The position numbers and the translations under genes are program-made. A stretch of 64,000 bases of DNA from the NCBI GenBank assembly GCA_900315845.1, contig OOHK01000003.1, positions 44,820 to 108,819 on the forward strand. Reading direction: 5' to 3'. How positions within the stretch are numbered: position 1 is the first letter of the stretch; each line of letters begins with the position of its first letter. Source of the stretch: Candidatus Avelusimicrobium luingense. Lineage in GTDB: Bacteria; Elusimicrobiota; Elusimicrobia; Elusimicrobiales; Elusimicrobiaceae. Under the pieces are notes generated by a model. That model saw only the letters and a list, made by a program, of their open reading frames with translations, did no database searches and had not been told where the DNA came from. Below, piece after piece: positions 46,158 to 54,609 of the stretch.

Positions 46158-46538
46158 ATGAAAAATACATTTGACGAGTTAGTGGAAACTTTTGCTATTT
46201 TGCGCGGGCCGAACGGATGCCCGTGGGACAAAAAACAAACACATGAAAGCCTAATTAAAAATATGCGCGAAGAAGCGGAAGAATTAGTGGCCGCTATTGA
46301 AAAAAAAGACGTGGACAATATGAAGGAAGAACTCGGCGATGTGTTGTTGCAAGTCCTTTTACACGCGCAAATTGCCAAAGAAGAAGGGTTTTTCACCATT
46401 GACGACGTGATACAAGGCTTATACGATAAACTCCACCGCCGTCATCCGCATGTGTTCGGCGATCACGCCAAGGCGGCTACCCCCGAAGAAGCCCTTGCGG
46501 TGTGGAAAGAAATGAAGAAAAAAGAAAAAGGGAAATAG
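46158..46538 (+). CDS. mazG: MazG-type nucleotide pyrophosphohydrolase
   Basis: A 126-residue single-domain MazG that hydrolyses NTPs to NMP and pyrophosphate. Marks are LRGPNGCPWDKKQTHESLIKN, the metal-binding REEAEELVAAIEKKD and EELGDVLLQVLLHAQIA (ExxE...ExxD), and YDKLHRRHPHVFGD. It is half the length of E. coli MazG, i.e. one domain. ATG 46158 has GGAG at 6 nt; the TTG at 46152 is less likely. Confidence 0.93.
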   Translation: MKNTFDELVETFAILRGPNGCPWDKKQTHESLIKNMREEAEELVAAIEKKDVDNMKEELGDVLLQVLLHAQIAKEEGFFTIDDVIQGLYDKLHRRHPHVFGDHAKAATPEEALAVWKEMKKKEKGK

Positions 46539-46580
46539 ATACCGTTATTTTGCTTTTTTTGCCCGCCCATCAGGCAAAAC

Positions 46581-46608
46581 TTGACATCGTTTTTTTTTTT
46601 GCTAGTTT
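46581..46608 (+). promoter_or_regulatory. Pilin promoter with an 11-nt T tract
   Basis: TTGACA (46581-46586) is a consensus -35. Eleven T (46590-46600) fill most of the 16-bp spacer, then TAGTTT (46603-46608) is the best -10. The palindrome of the other pilin promoters is not kept here (TTGACATCG). A TTTTGCC/GGCAAAA hairpin lies just upstream (about 46556-46577). Confidence 0.6.
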
Positions 46609-46639
46609 TTATAAAAGGACATGAAAAAGGAGTCTTTGT

Positions 46640-47185
46640 ATGAACAATAAAGCATTTACGTTAATAGAACTATTAGTGGTAGTTTTGATTATCGGTATAT
46701 TGGCGAGTGTAGCCTTGCCGCAATATCAAAAAGCCGTGTGGAAAAGTCGCAATGCACAACTGAAAACATTGGCACAATCTGTTGCGCAAGCAGAGCAAGC
46801 ATACTATATGGCCAACGGGCAATATTCTTTTAATTTTGACGTGTTGGATTTAGATTTGCCGCTTTCCGCGCCCGTTCAAAACGGCTCGGCGGAAGATAAA
46901 TGCGGATTTGCCATTGGCGGTACCGATGCGGTTCGCCGCGGAAAAAATTTTGAAATTGTGTTAGGCGGGCACGCAAATGATCCTTCTTATATAAGCGTGC
47001 AAGCCGTGTGGCTGGAGAATCCCTATAAATGTACGGGGTTTTTCTTTGATAGTATCAATCAACATCTCCGGTGCCGCGAAAAACATTCTTCCGGTGATAG
47101 CACCATAGGTGATTTTTGCGCCAAATTGGAAAAAGGTACTTATACTGACACTACGGGCAGTTGGTATTATTACGATTTGCCCTAA
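46640..47185 (+). CDS. Type IV pilin-like protein, family A
   Basis: A 181-residue prepilin: MNNKA leader, FTLIELLVVVLIIGILASVA, then LPQYQKAVWKSRNAQLKTLA and the YYMANGQYSFNFDVLDLDLP region. Cysteines lie in DKCGFAIGG, NPYKCTGFF, QHLRCREKH and GDFCAKLEKG, so two disulfides are possible. It ends YYYDLP. AAGGAG precedes the ATG. Its first ~60 codons are nearly the same as those of the pilin at 5203, while the rest differs. Confidence 0.9.
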   Translation: MNNKAFTLIELLVVVLIIGILASVALPQYQKAVWKSRNAQLKTLAQSVAQAEQAYYMANGQYSFNFDVLDLDLPLSAPVQNGSAEDKCGFAIGGTDAVRRGKNFEIVLGGHANDPSYISVQAVWLENPYKCTGFFFDSINQHLRCREKHSSGDSTIGDFCAKLEKGTYTDTTGSWYYYDLP

Positions 47186-47199
47186 TTCTTTGCGAACAA

Positions 47200-47229
47200 A
47201 AACTCCCCGTTTGCGCGGGGAGTTTTTAT
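47200..47229. terminator. Bidirectional intrinsic terminator
   Basis: AAACTCCCCG and CGGGGAGTTT pair around TTTGCG with A- and T-runs on the two sides. It ends the pilin (plus) and the agmatinase (minus). Confidence 0.92.
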
Positions 47230-47242
47230 TTCTACCAAACTT

Positions 47243-48130
47243 TTATTTCTTCTTTTGGTCTTTAAGCGCCAGATATCCCATTAAGCGGTAAATCAGTTTG
47301 GATACGTTGAACTCCGTAATCGTATCGGCGCTGCGTTTGCATGATTCCACCACGTCAATGGCCACAATTTTTTTGTGTTTGATGACTTCGCGGAACAAGT
47401 CCAACGCTTCATACCACATAAATCCGCCCGGTTGCGGGGTGCCCGTTGCCGGAATGACCGACGGATCAAAGCCGTCCACATCAATGGTAATATAAACGGT
47501 GTCCGTCAGTTTTTTAACCACTTGCGGAATCAGTTTTTTAATGTCGCGGTGTTCGTGCATTAAATAGGTGGTTACGTTGCCCGCGTTGCAGAATTGCTTT
47601 TCTTCGCTGGCGACGCTTCTGATCCCTACTTGCACTACTTTGACTTGGCGCGACGCCGGATATAACGCGCACGCATGGCTTTTGGGCGTTCCTTCAAACG
47701 TCGGGCGCAAATCGGCATGTGCGTCAAAGTGCAAAATGCTTAAATTCTTATATTTTTCAATATAAGGTTGAGCAAGGGCTTGCGTGACGGTGTGTTCTCC
47801 GCCGATATAAAACGGAATGGCCTTATATTGCATTAAGTTACGCACCGTTTTATCAATGTTTTTGAAAACGGTGTTAGTGGAACCTTTGCAATTGATTGCC
47901 GGTTGGGTATTGATGCCGAGTTCCCACGTTTCGGTTTTGGTTTCTTCGTCCCATAACTCAATTTGGGTGGAGGCTTCAATAACGGCGGCCGGGCCTTTGG
48001 CAGTACCGTGTCCGTAGCAGACCGTTTTTTCAAACGGCACGGGCACGACTACGAATTTACAAAGGGGCAGAGAACTTGTTTTGCTCTCTAACCCCATAAA
48101 CTTATCAGTCTGTACGTTGTCTTCGCTCAC
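47243..48130 (-). CDS. speB: Agmatinase / arginase-family ureohydrolase
   Basis: A ~295-residue binuclear manganese hydrolase that probably cuts agmatine to putrescine and urea. Metal motifs are IGGEHTVTQAL, LHFDAHADLRPTFEG and ITIDVDGFDPSVIPATGTPQPGG (the last spans the SxDxDxxDP-type site). It lies directly after a pyruvoyl arginine decarboxylase, which supports agmatine as substrate. The start is uncertain: the open frame reaches back to 48184 inside the decarboxylase; GTG 48145 would overlap its stop; GTG 48130 is taken here; ATG 48097 (MGLESK) is also possible. Confidence 0.88.
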   Translation of the reverse strand: MSEDNVQTDKFMGLESKTSSLPLCKFVVVPVPFEKTVCYGHGTAKGPAAVIEASTQIELWDEETKTETWELGINTQPAINCKGSTNTVFKNIDKTVRNLMQYKAIPFYIGGEHTVTQALAQPYIEKYKNLSILHFDAHADLRPTFEGTPKSHACALYPASRQVKVVQVGIRSVASEEKQFCNAGNVTTYLMHEHRDIKKLIPQVVKKLTDTVYITIDVDGFDPSVIPATGTPQPGGFMWYEALDLFREVIKHKKIVAIDVVESCKRSADTITEFNVSKLIYRLMGYLALKDQKKK

Positions 48131-48144
48131 AAAAATACCGTTCA

Positions 48145-48699
48145 CTATCTGACAAATACAGCAGCGGCAAGAACCGTCGTCCACATACCATCTACACAGA
48201 TAGCAGATTGTGTGATGTTAGTGGTGCGGACAATTTTACCGCTCATTTTCCAAATTTCTTCTTTTTTATCCCACGTGGTATCGTTATCAAAATCAATACC
48301 GAGCGTGGTGGAAAGCATCAAGGCCGCCAAGTCTTCGGCGTAGTCGCCGGCTTGTTTATCGGTCTCGCCGAAACTATGGTGTTCGGACAAATAGCCGTAG
48401 TTGTTTTTGCCGTCTTTGGGAATAGCCACACCGACGGACGCTGCAATCATGCGGCGATATTCGTTGCTGGTGTTGCGGCTGATGACGCAGTGCAAAATTT
48501 GCCCGGGTCTTAATTTTTCGCGGCCTTTGCTGGCGGGAATAAGTTTGCAACCGGGCGGAAAAATGCTGGACACCGGCACAATGTTAAACGGCGCAATGTG
48601 TGCATCGCGCAAGGCCTCTTCAAAACTGGCCAGTTTTTCTTTGTGACGTCCGATCCCCTTGGTAAGGAAGATCTCTTTTGCTACAAACGGTTCGTACAT
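48145..48699 (-). CDS. pdaD: Pyruvoyl-dependent arginine decarboxylase
   Basis: A 184-residue proenzyme that cleaves itself to form a pyruvoyl cofactor and decarboxylates arginine to agmatine. The cleavage site is the Ser-Ser pair in NIVPVSSIFPPGCKLI (about residue 45). Other conserved parts are GRHKEKLASFEEALRDA, SVGVAIP and GYLSEHHSFGE, with DMTTGI-like LMLSTTLGIDFD. It forms a polyamine pathway with the agmatinase downstream. A palindrome overlaps its presumed promoter. Confidence 0.93.
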   Translation of the reverse strand: MYEPFVAKEIFLTKGIGRHKEKLASFEEALRDAHIAPFNIVPVSSIFPPGCKLIPASKGREKLRPGQILHCVISRNTSNEYRRMIAASVGVAIPKDGKNNYGYLSEHHSFGETDKQAGDYAEDLAALMLSTTLGIDFDNDTTWDKKEEIWKMSGKIVRTTNITQSAICVDGMWTTVLAAAVFVR

Positions 48700-48762
48700 G
48701 TTTGTTTTCCACAGTTCCTTTTTGTGTGAATTTTCAGTGCCTAAATCGGCTACATAAAATTA

Positions 48763-48796
48763 TAACAAATAAATATGGGTAACACATTATTTGTTA
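48763..48796. promoter_or_regulatory. Operator-like palindrome between divergent genes
   Basis: TAACAAATAA (48763-48772) and TTATTTGTTA (48787-48796) form a perfect 10-bp inverted repeat with a 14-bp centre. A minus-strand TATAAT (about 48759-48764) for the decarboxylase overlaps its left arm. Two small hairpins (TACGGT/ACCGTA near 48805-48820 and ACACT/AGTGT near 48821-48834) follow before the peptidase gene. Confidence 0.5.
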
Positions 48797-48845
48797 CAAT
48801 TTATATACGGTTCCTACCGTACACTAAAGAGTGTAGTATATTACT

Positions 48846-50885
48846 ATGAAAAAAACAAAAATAATTTTAATTGCGGCATTGTTTTTTGCCGTAACGGGAG
48901 TGCAAGGTATGCCAAGTATGTTTAACGAAAAAGGAGTTTTACACTTTAATTATAAGGCCGAAGACCTTGCCCCTACCGAAGCCGCCGCCCGCAAGCAGTT
49001 AGAAAAAGAACTTGCTGAATTTGTGGCGATGCCCGCCGAAAAACGCACGTTTGATAATACCATTTTGGGGTATTATCGTATCTTTCAAAAATATCACGAT
49101 GCGCTTGGTGTCAGCGGATTTTTAGGATATGTTTCCACCGATAAAAAATTGCGCGACGCCGTGGTGGAATTGGAAATGCAAACCAGTCAGTATTTGGTGG
49201 ACGTTGCCGCCCGACGCGATATTTACCGTGCGATCCGCCAATATACGGACACCAACCCGCAATTAGATCCGGTGCAGGCTAAACTCGTTAAAGAAATGCT
49301 AATCGGGTTTAAGTACAAAGGGATGGATCTTAACGACGAAGATTTAGAAAAATATAAAGCCCTTAATAAAAAAGAATCGCAAAATGCGATTTCCTTTGAC
49401 CAAAATATTCGCGAATATAAAGATCCGCTTTATGTAACACGCGAACAATTAAACGGTTTGGACGAAGATTATATCCAAAAACTCCAAAAAACAGATGACG
49501 GAAAATATATTGTTACGTTAGATTATCCCGACGTTATCCCGTTTATGAAAAGTGCCGAAGACGAAAACGCACGCAAGGAACTTAACTATAAATATAACCG
49601 CCGCGGCGGAGAAAAAAACGTAGCGTTATTAGAAGAGTCTCTTACGCTTCGCCGCGATGCTGCGCACCTGCTCGGTTACAAGACTTATGCCGACGTACAA
49701 TTAGAAAACCGCATGGCTAAAAATCCCAAAAAAGTGATGACGTTTTTGAAAGATCTGCAAAAGAAATTAACGCCGCTGGGAAAAGAAGAAACCAAAAAAA
49801 TGGTGGCCTATAAAAACGAAAAAACCGGTAAAAAATCACGCGAACTTTTCCCGTGGGAAAGTGCCTACTGGGGTTATAAATACAGCAAAGAATATTTGAA
49901 TTTAGACAGTGAAAAAATCAAAGAATATTTTCCGTCGCAAGTAGTGGTGGACGGTATGCTGGATTTATTCGGCAATTTGTTTGGCATTACGTTTGAGCCG
50001 GTAAATATTCCCGTTTGGCACGAGGATGTTAAAGCATTTGCCATTAAAGACAAACAAGACAAACATTTAATTGCTTACTTTTATATGGACCTTTACCCGC
50101 GCGAAGGGAAATATAAACACGCGGCCTGTTTTGATTTAGTCGGCGGAGAAGAAAAACAAGACGGCACCTATCAAACGCCGTTTGTGGCGATTGTGGCTAA
50201 CATGAATAAGCCGTCTAAAGATACACCGTCTTTATTAAAACACAGCGAAGTGGAAACCTTGTTTCATGAGTTTGGTCACGTCTTGCACAATGCTTTAACG
50301 CGCGCTAAATATGCGCCGCAAGCAGGCACCAGCGTCAGTTGGGACTTCGTGGAAGCCCCCAGCCAACTTTTAGAGCGTTGGGCATGGAATCCGACGGTGC
50401 TTAAAAAAATCAGCAAGCACTACAAAACGGGTGAGCCGCTGCCGGATGATATTATCAAACGTATGATTGATGCTAAAAATTTCGGTACGGGCAACGCTTA
50501 TTTGCGCCAAAACTTTTTTGCGCAATATGATATGACGCTTCATACGATGGATAAAACACCCGATACCACTAAACTTTACTACGATATGACCAAAAAAATC
50601 TGTCATATCCGGTTACAGAAAGATACCATTCCGCAAGCCGCGTTCGGGCATATTATGGGCGGGTATGATGCGGGATATTACGGATATTTATGGTCGGAAG
50701 TGATTGCGGAAGACTTCTTCAGCGAGTTTGAAAAAAACGGTATTTTTGACACGAACACCGGCTTAAAATACCGCCGCGAAATTTTAGAAAAAGGCAGCAC
50801 CATAGAAGAAGAAGATATGGTTAAAAACTTTTTGGGCCGCCCGGTCAGTAACGAGCCGTTCTTAAAATCTATCGGGTTAAAATAA
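48846..50885 (+). CDS. Exported M3-family oligopeptidase
   Basis: A 679-residue zinc metallopeptidase of the thimet oligopeptidase/Dcp family. The zinc motif is ETLFHEFGHVLHNAL (HExxH, about residue 475), with the third ligand Glu in WDFVEAPSQLLERW about 28 residues on. YLRQNFFAQYDMTLH and GGYDAGYYGYLWSEV, the substrate-binding glycine/tyrosine loop, are also present. A signal peptide (KKTKIILIAALFFAVTGVQG) suggests a periplasmic location. TAGTAT ends 6 nt before the ATG and no Shine-Dalgarno is seen. Transcribed divergently from the decarboxylase. Confidence 0.92.
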   Translation: MKKTKIILIAALFFAVTGVQGMPSMFNEKGVLHFNYKAEDLAPTEAAARKQLEKELAEFVAMPAEKRTFDNTILGYYRIFQKYHDALGVSGFLGYVSTDKKLRDAVVELEMQTSQYLVDVAARRDIYRAIRQYTDTNPQLDPVQAKLVKEMLIGFKYKGMDLNDEDLEKYKALNKKESQNAISFDQNIREYKDPLYVTREQLNGLDEDYIQKLQKTDDGKYIVTLDYPDVIPFMKSAEDENARKELNYKYNRRGGEKNVALLEESLTLRRDAAHLLGYKTYADVQLENRMAKNPKKVMTFLKDLQKKLTPLGKEETKKMVAYKNEKTGKKSRELFPWESAYWGYKYSKEYLNLDSEKIKEYFPSQVVVDGMLDLFGNLFGITFEPVNIPVWHEDVKAFAIKDKQDKHLIAYFYMDLYPREGKYKHAACFDLVGGEEKQDGTYQTPFVAIVANMNKPSKDTPSLLKHSEVETLFHEFGHVLHNALTRAKYAPQAGTSVSWDFVEAPSQLLERWAWNPTVLKKISKHYKTGEPLPDDIIKRMIDAKNFGTGNAYLRQNFFAQYDMTLHTMDKTPDTTKLYYDMTKKICHIRLQKDTIPQAAFGHIMGGYDAGYYGYLWSEVIAEDFFSEFEKNGIFDTNTGLKYRREILEKGSTIEEEDMVKNFLGRPVSNEPFLKSIGLK

Positions 50886-50893
50886 GGAGAAAT

Positions 50894-51730
50894 ATGAGCA
50901 TAGTTATCGGTATTGATGTCGGTGGTTCTACCACAAAAATCGTGGGTTATACAGACGACGGAAAGCCTGTTTCTTTTCTCAAAGTGGAAGCGGCTGATCC
51001 GCAAACATCCGCGTACGGTGCCTTTGGAAAATTTGTGAGCGAAAACGGACTTTCGCTTACGGACATTACCCGTATTATTTTAACCGGGGTTGGCGCTTCG
51101 CTTTTTACCAAAGACATTTACGGAATCCCTACCGAAAAAGTAGATGAGTTTTTGGCAATCGGTTTGGGCGGATTGGAATTATCCGGTAAAAAAGAAGGGT
51201 TGATTGTCAGTATGGGTACCGGAACGGCATTTGTCCGCGCCGGGCAAAACGGCATTTCCCACATCGGCGGTTCGGGTATCGGCGGAGGAACGGTGGTAGG
51301 TTTGTGCGGTAAAATGTGCGGGGCCACTTCGTTTAAGACGGTGACCGAACTTGCCAAAACCGGTAAGTTGGGCAAGGTAGATTTGAACATTAAAGATATC
51401 AGCTCGGCGGAAATTCCCACCTTGCCGCCCGATACAACCGCATCCAACTTCGGCAAAATGGAAGACGGCGCAACCCCGGCCGATATCACGCTGGGCATTT
51501 TGAATATGACGTTCCAAACGATCGGTATGTTGGCTGTTTTTGCTTGCCGCAACGATCGGGTAAAAGATGTCGTGCTGACGGGTACGCTGACGCAAGTACC
51601 GTTTGCCAAAAAAGTATTTGATGCGCTTTACAAAATGCATGGTGTCAAATTTACTATTCCGCAAAATGCGCTGTATGCTACGGCCACAGGGGCGGCCTTG
51701 TCGTACTTAAAAAAACATGGAAGAAAATAA
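50894..51730 (+). CDS. coaW: Type II pantothenate kinase
   Basis: A 278-residue ASKHA-fold kinase for the first step of coenzyme A synthesis. The phosphate loop is IGIDVGGSTTKIVGYTDDG. Other motifs are ILTGVGASLFT, the Glu-bearing VDEFLAIGLGGL, IVSMGTGTAFV and HIGGSGIGGGTVVGLC, then VVLTGTLTQVP and the final ATATGAALSYL. This pattern fits type II (eukaryote/Staphylococcus-like) rather than types I or III. AAGGAG precedes the ATG. It overlaps the next gene by 14 nt. Confidence 0.9.
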   Translation: MSIVIGIDVGGSTTKIVGYTDDGKPVSFLKVEAADPQTSAYGAFGKFVSENGLSLTDITRIILTGVGASLFTKDIYGIPTEKVDEFLAIGLGGLELSGKKEGLIVSMGTGTAFVRAGQNGISHIGGSGIGGGTVVGLCGKMCGATSFKTVTELAKTGKLGKVDLNIKDISSAEIPTLPPDTTASNFGKMEDGATPADITLGILNMTFQTIGMLAVFACRNDRVKDVVLTGTLTQVPFAKKVFDALYKMHGVKFTIPQNALYATATGAALSYLKKHGRK

Positions 51731-52550
51731 ACCGTCTGTAAATACGTCCTATAAAAAATCCAGTTTCGGCCCGGCGTTTTTCTTTGTATCCAAACGCCGC
51801 CGGACGGCTTTGGCGGCCTATTACGAGTTTTGCCGTTTAATGGATGATATTGCCGATGAACCGAATGTCAAGGATCCGCTTAAAGAATTAGATTTTTGGC
51901 AGGAAGAAGTAACGCACATTTTTAATCATACGCCGCAAACCCCCTTGGGCCAACAATTAGCGCAAGCGGTGGATGAATTTGCTATCGGTAAAGAAAGTTT
52001 TGTGCAACTGATTGAAGGCATGCGCGATGATCTAAAAGGCAAAATTTATCATACGCAAGAGGAACTCAATACCTATTTGTACCGAGTGGCGGTGGTGGTG
52101 GGGCTGGCTACATTGGATATCTTGGAAGTTTCTAAACAGCCCGCTCGCACCTTGGCCGAAAATTTAGGCCGCGCGGTACAACTAACCAATATTATTCGGG
52201 ATGTTTGCGAAGATGCCAAATTAAATCGCGTTTATTTGCCCGTAGATTTGTTGACGAAATACGGCTTAACGCGTGATGATATTTTAGCCGGAAAATCACA
52301 AGAAAAAACATCGCAAGTGCTGGCCGAATTGGCGCAAACGGCGCGTGCATATTATCAAAAAGCCTTTGCCCAAATGAAAACGTTACCCCGCCTGAAAATG
52401 CTTCCTTGCCGGATGATGGGGTGCGTTTATGCTAAAAATCTTGCTAAAATAAGTAAAAGCGGTTTTATCGTTTCTCGCAGCGTAAAACTGACCAAAGCCG
52501 AAAAATTGATAGGAGTTGTTTATGCGTGTAGTCAAACCGTTTTGGGTTAG
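51717..52550 (+). CDS. Squalene/phytoene synthase-family protein, paralogue 1
   Basis: A 277-residue head-to-head prenyl transferase. The two Asp-rich motifs are YEFCRLMDDIADE (DxxxD) and LTNIIRDVCEDAKLNRVYLP (DxxxD). KRRRTALAAYYEFCR is the typical first helix. Members join two farnesyl or geranylgeranyl diphosphates; the size suggests the HpnD/CrtB group. A second, longer paralogue lies at 62578, so an HpnC/HpnD-like pair is possible. The product (presqualene, squalene or phytoene) is not decidable here. Confidence 0.88.
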   Translation: MEENKPSVNTSYKKSSFGPAFFFVSKRRRTALAAYYEFCRLMDDIADEPNVKDPLKELDFWQEEVTHIFNHTPQTPLGQQLAQAVDEFAIGKESFVQLIEGMRDDLKGKIYHTQEELNTYLYRVAVVVGLATLDILEVSKQPARTLAENLGRAVQLTNIIRDVCEDAKLNRVYLPVDLLTKYGLTRDDILAGKSQEKTSQVLAELAQTARAYYQKAFAQMKTLPRLKMLPCRMMGCVYAKNLAKISKSGFIVSRSVKLTKAEKLIGVVYACSQTVLG

Positions 52551-53865
52551 CGGATTATTATTTTTAGGTGCCATATCTTGGACGTATGCGGCCCAAAATT
52601 TTACGAACATGCAATCTTGTTTGGAACAAGGCAAAAAAGAGTTTAATGCCCAAAATTATCAAGCGGCTAAAACTACTTTTACCCAATGTGTTCAATTGGA
52701 TCCTAAAAATTCCGATGCGCAATTATCGTTGGGCGGAGCCCTTTTAACGCTGGATGATTTAGACGGAGCAGATACCGCTTTTCGTGCGGCCCTTGCGGAA
52801 ATGAAACGCACCTCTCCGTATTTTTCTTATACCTATTCTATGTTGGGGGATATCGCCCTGAAACGCCAGAAAAACGACGAAGCGTTAGAGTGGTACAGCA
52901 AGTCGCTCGTGTCCAACGCGGCCAACGTTAATTCTTTAGTAGGCAAAGGTGTTATTACCGAATATAAGGGCGATAAAAAAGGCGCCGCGGGCTTTTACCG
53001 CTCGGCACTGGCCGTAGAGCCGCTTAACTTAGTAGCGCGTCAACGGCTTATCAATTTAGAGCCGGATTACATGAGTGATGAAGAAATTTTAGATGCCTTA
53101 AAACAACGCTATGCCATCCAACCGGATGTTACAGAACTGACCGATTCTTTGCGTAAATTATTTAGTGAAATTCACCTTGCCGAACAACGCATGGGTGTTA
53201 GTTATTTACATAATAAATATCCTAAAGTCCCCGGTGATTATTTGGTAACGCTTAATAAAGGAACGGCTTTTGAGCGTGAAATTTTAACGTTAGCCGGCTA
53301 TCAAGCCTTACAAAAACATATCGGCCAAGATGCCATTGCCGTTTTCCAACGGGCGGGCGTTCCGGTGCAAGATGTGTTCAAATTACGCGATTTGAAAGGG
53401 TATAAGTTATTTAAAAAAGATAATACGCTTACGCCCAGCGGTTTCTTTGCTTATACGGAAGCGTTGAAAAACCGTAAAGTGTTTTTACTCCCTAACGAAT
53501 CTACCCCGCCGAGCCAAGAATTACTCAAACAAATGGCGCGGTTGGAAGAAGAACTTAAAAAAGCCGGCTATGTGGAAATTTCTGCTAAAGAATTAAAATT
53601 TTTAAAGAAAAATACCAAATGTTCCGATGAAACCTTACGTGAACAATTGGGCTTGTATTTAATGCCGGTTAGTAAAACCGAAAACCGGTATTTTATTATT
53701 TCTCGCCAAACTCCGGATCCGAAAAAAAGCGCATTGTATTGTTTGCTGATGAAAGAAAAATCAAAATACGATAAAACCGTAACCGTTCCGCGCAATTCAC
53801 TCGTGGAAAGTTATGCATATTATGGTTATTCGTTGTGTTTAGGTGACGGAAAACTCGTCAAATAA
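52522..53865 (+). CDS. Exported TPR protein
   Basis: A 447-residue protein with signal peptide RVVKPFWVSGLLFLGAISWT (cleavage near YAA-Q). Tetratricopeptide repeats cover ~25-190: CLEQGKKEFNAQNYQAAKTT, AQLSLGGALLTLDDLDGADT, YTYSMLGDIALKRQKNDEAL and VGKGVITEYKGDKKGAAGFY. The C-terminal ~250 residues have no recognised domain; the segment after ~210 has four or so Cys. ATG 52522 has AGGAG at 6 nt and overlaps the synthase gene by 29 nt. Function unknown. Confidence 0.78.
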   Translation: MRVVKPFWVSGLLFLGAISWTYAAQNFTNMQSCLEQGKKEFNAQNYQAAKTTFTQCVQLDPKNSDAQLSLGGALLTLDDLDGADTAFRAALAEMKRTSPYFSYTYSMLGDIALKRQKNDEALEWYSKSLVSNAANVNSLVGKGVITEYKGDKKGAAGFYRSALAVEPLNLVARQRLINLEPDYMSDEEILDALKQRYAIQPDVTELTDSLRKLFSEIHLAEQRMGVSYLHNKYPKVPGDYLVTLNKGTAFEREILTLAGYQALQKHIGQDAIAVFQRAGVPVQDVFKLRDLKGYKLFKKDNTLTPSGFFAYTEALKNRKVFLLPNESTPPSQELLKQMARLEEELKKAGYVEISAKELKFLKKNTKCSDETLREQLGLYLMPVSKTENRYFIISRQTPDPKKSALYCLLMKEKSKYDKTVTVPRNSLVESYAYYGYSLCLGDGKLVK

Positions 53866-53910
53866 TCTTATTTACGGATTAAAGATGTTGTTCTAAAAGG
53901 TAAAACTTGT

Positions 53911-54609
53911 ATGCCCCAGTATTTTGCGGATATCAAAGAAACCGAATTTTTCTTACTAGATGACGAGGCCCACCACGCGGCTACTGTTCAACGCCATAAA
54001 GAAGGCGACACCATACTTGTGTTTGACGGTACAGGCCGCCAATACGACGGGCGCATTGATAAAATCCAAAAAAAATTTGTGCGCGGCACACTTCTTAAAA
54101 AGCATGACGTGCGCCGCGTTCCTTTGCAAATTACGCTTTGTTTTGTGCCTAATTCGCGCGTTGGGTTAGAAGAAGTATTGGATAAATGCACGCAGTTGGG
54201 CGTCACGTTTTTTCAGCCGGTTTCTTCCGCGCGCAGTGAATATGATATTTTCAAAAAGTGGGAAGAAAAACAAATCCGCTGGGAGCAAATTATGCTTGCC
54301 GCGTGCAAACAGTGTAACACACCTTTTTTACCGAAATTAGTAAAACCCGCGCCTTTTTCGCAAGTCATTACGGAGCAAAAAATACCGTCTTTGCTCGCTT
54401 ATGAAGCCGAACAAAATCACACGCTTTCGTGGGGATTAGCACAATTAAATCACCCGCAACACGTTCGCCTTTTTATCGGCCCGGCGGGCGGTTGGACGGC
54501 GGACGAAGTTGCGCTGGCGGCCTCGCATCATACGCCGGCGGTAACTTTGGGTGTAAATATCTTGCGGGCCGAAACGGCTTGTATCGCCGCCTGTGCTAAA
54601 CTTTTATGA
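53911..54609 (+). CDS. rsmE: 16S rRNA m3U1498 methyltransferase RsmE
   Basis: A 232-residue SPOUT-class enzyme. An N-terminal PUA-like part (HHAATVQRHKEGDTILVFDG) is followed by the knotted domain with KCTQLGVTFFQPVSSARSE, LFIGPAGGWTADEV and LGVNILRAETACIAA, the SAM-binding trefoil knot. AAAAGG lies upstream. ATGA overlap couples it to mtaB. Confidence 0.93.
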   Translation: MPQYFADIKETEFFLLDDEAHHAATVQRHKEGDTILVFDGTGRQYDGRIDKIQKKFVRGTLLKKHDVRRVPLQITLCFVPNSRVGLEEVLDKCTQLGVTFFQPVSSARSEYDIFKKWEEKQIRWEQIMLAACKQCNTPFLPKLVKPAPFSQVITEQKIPSLLAYEAEQNHTLSWGLAQLNHPQHVRLFIGPAGGWTADEVALAASHHTPAVTLGVNILRAETACIAACAKLL

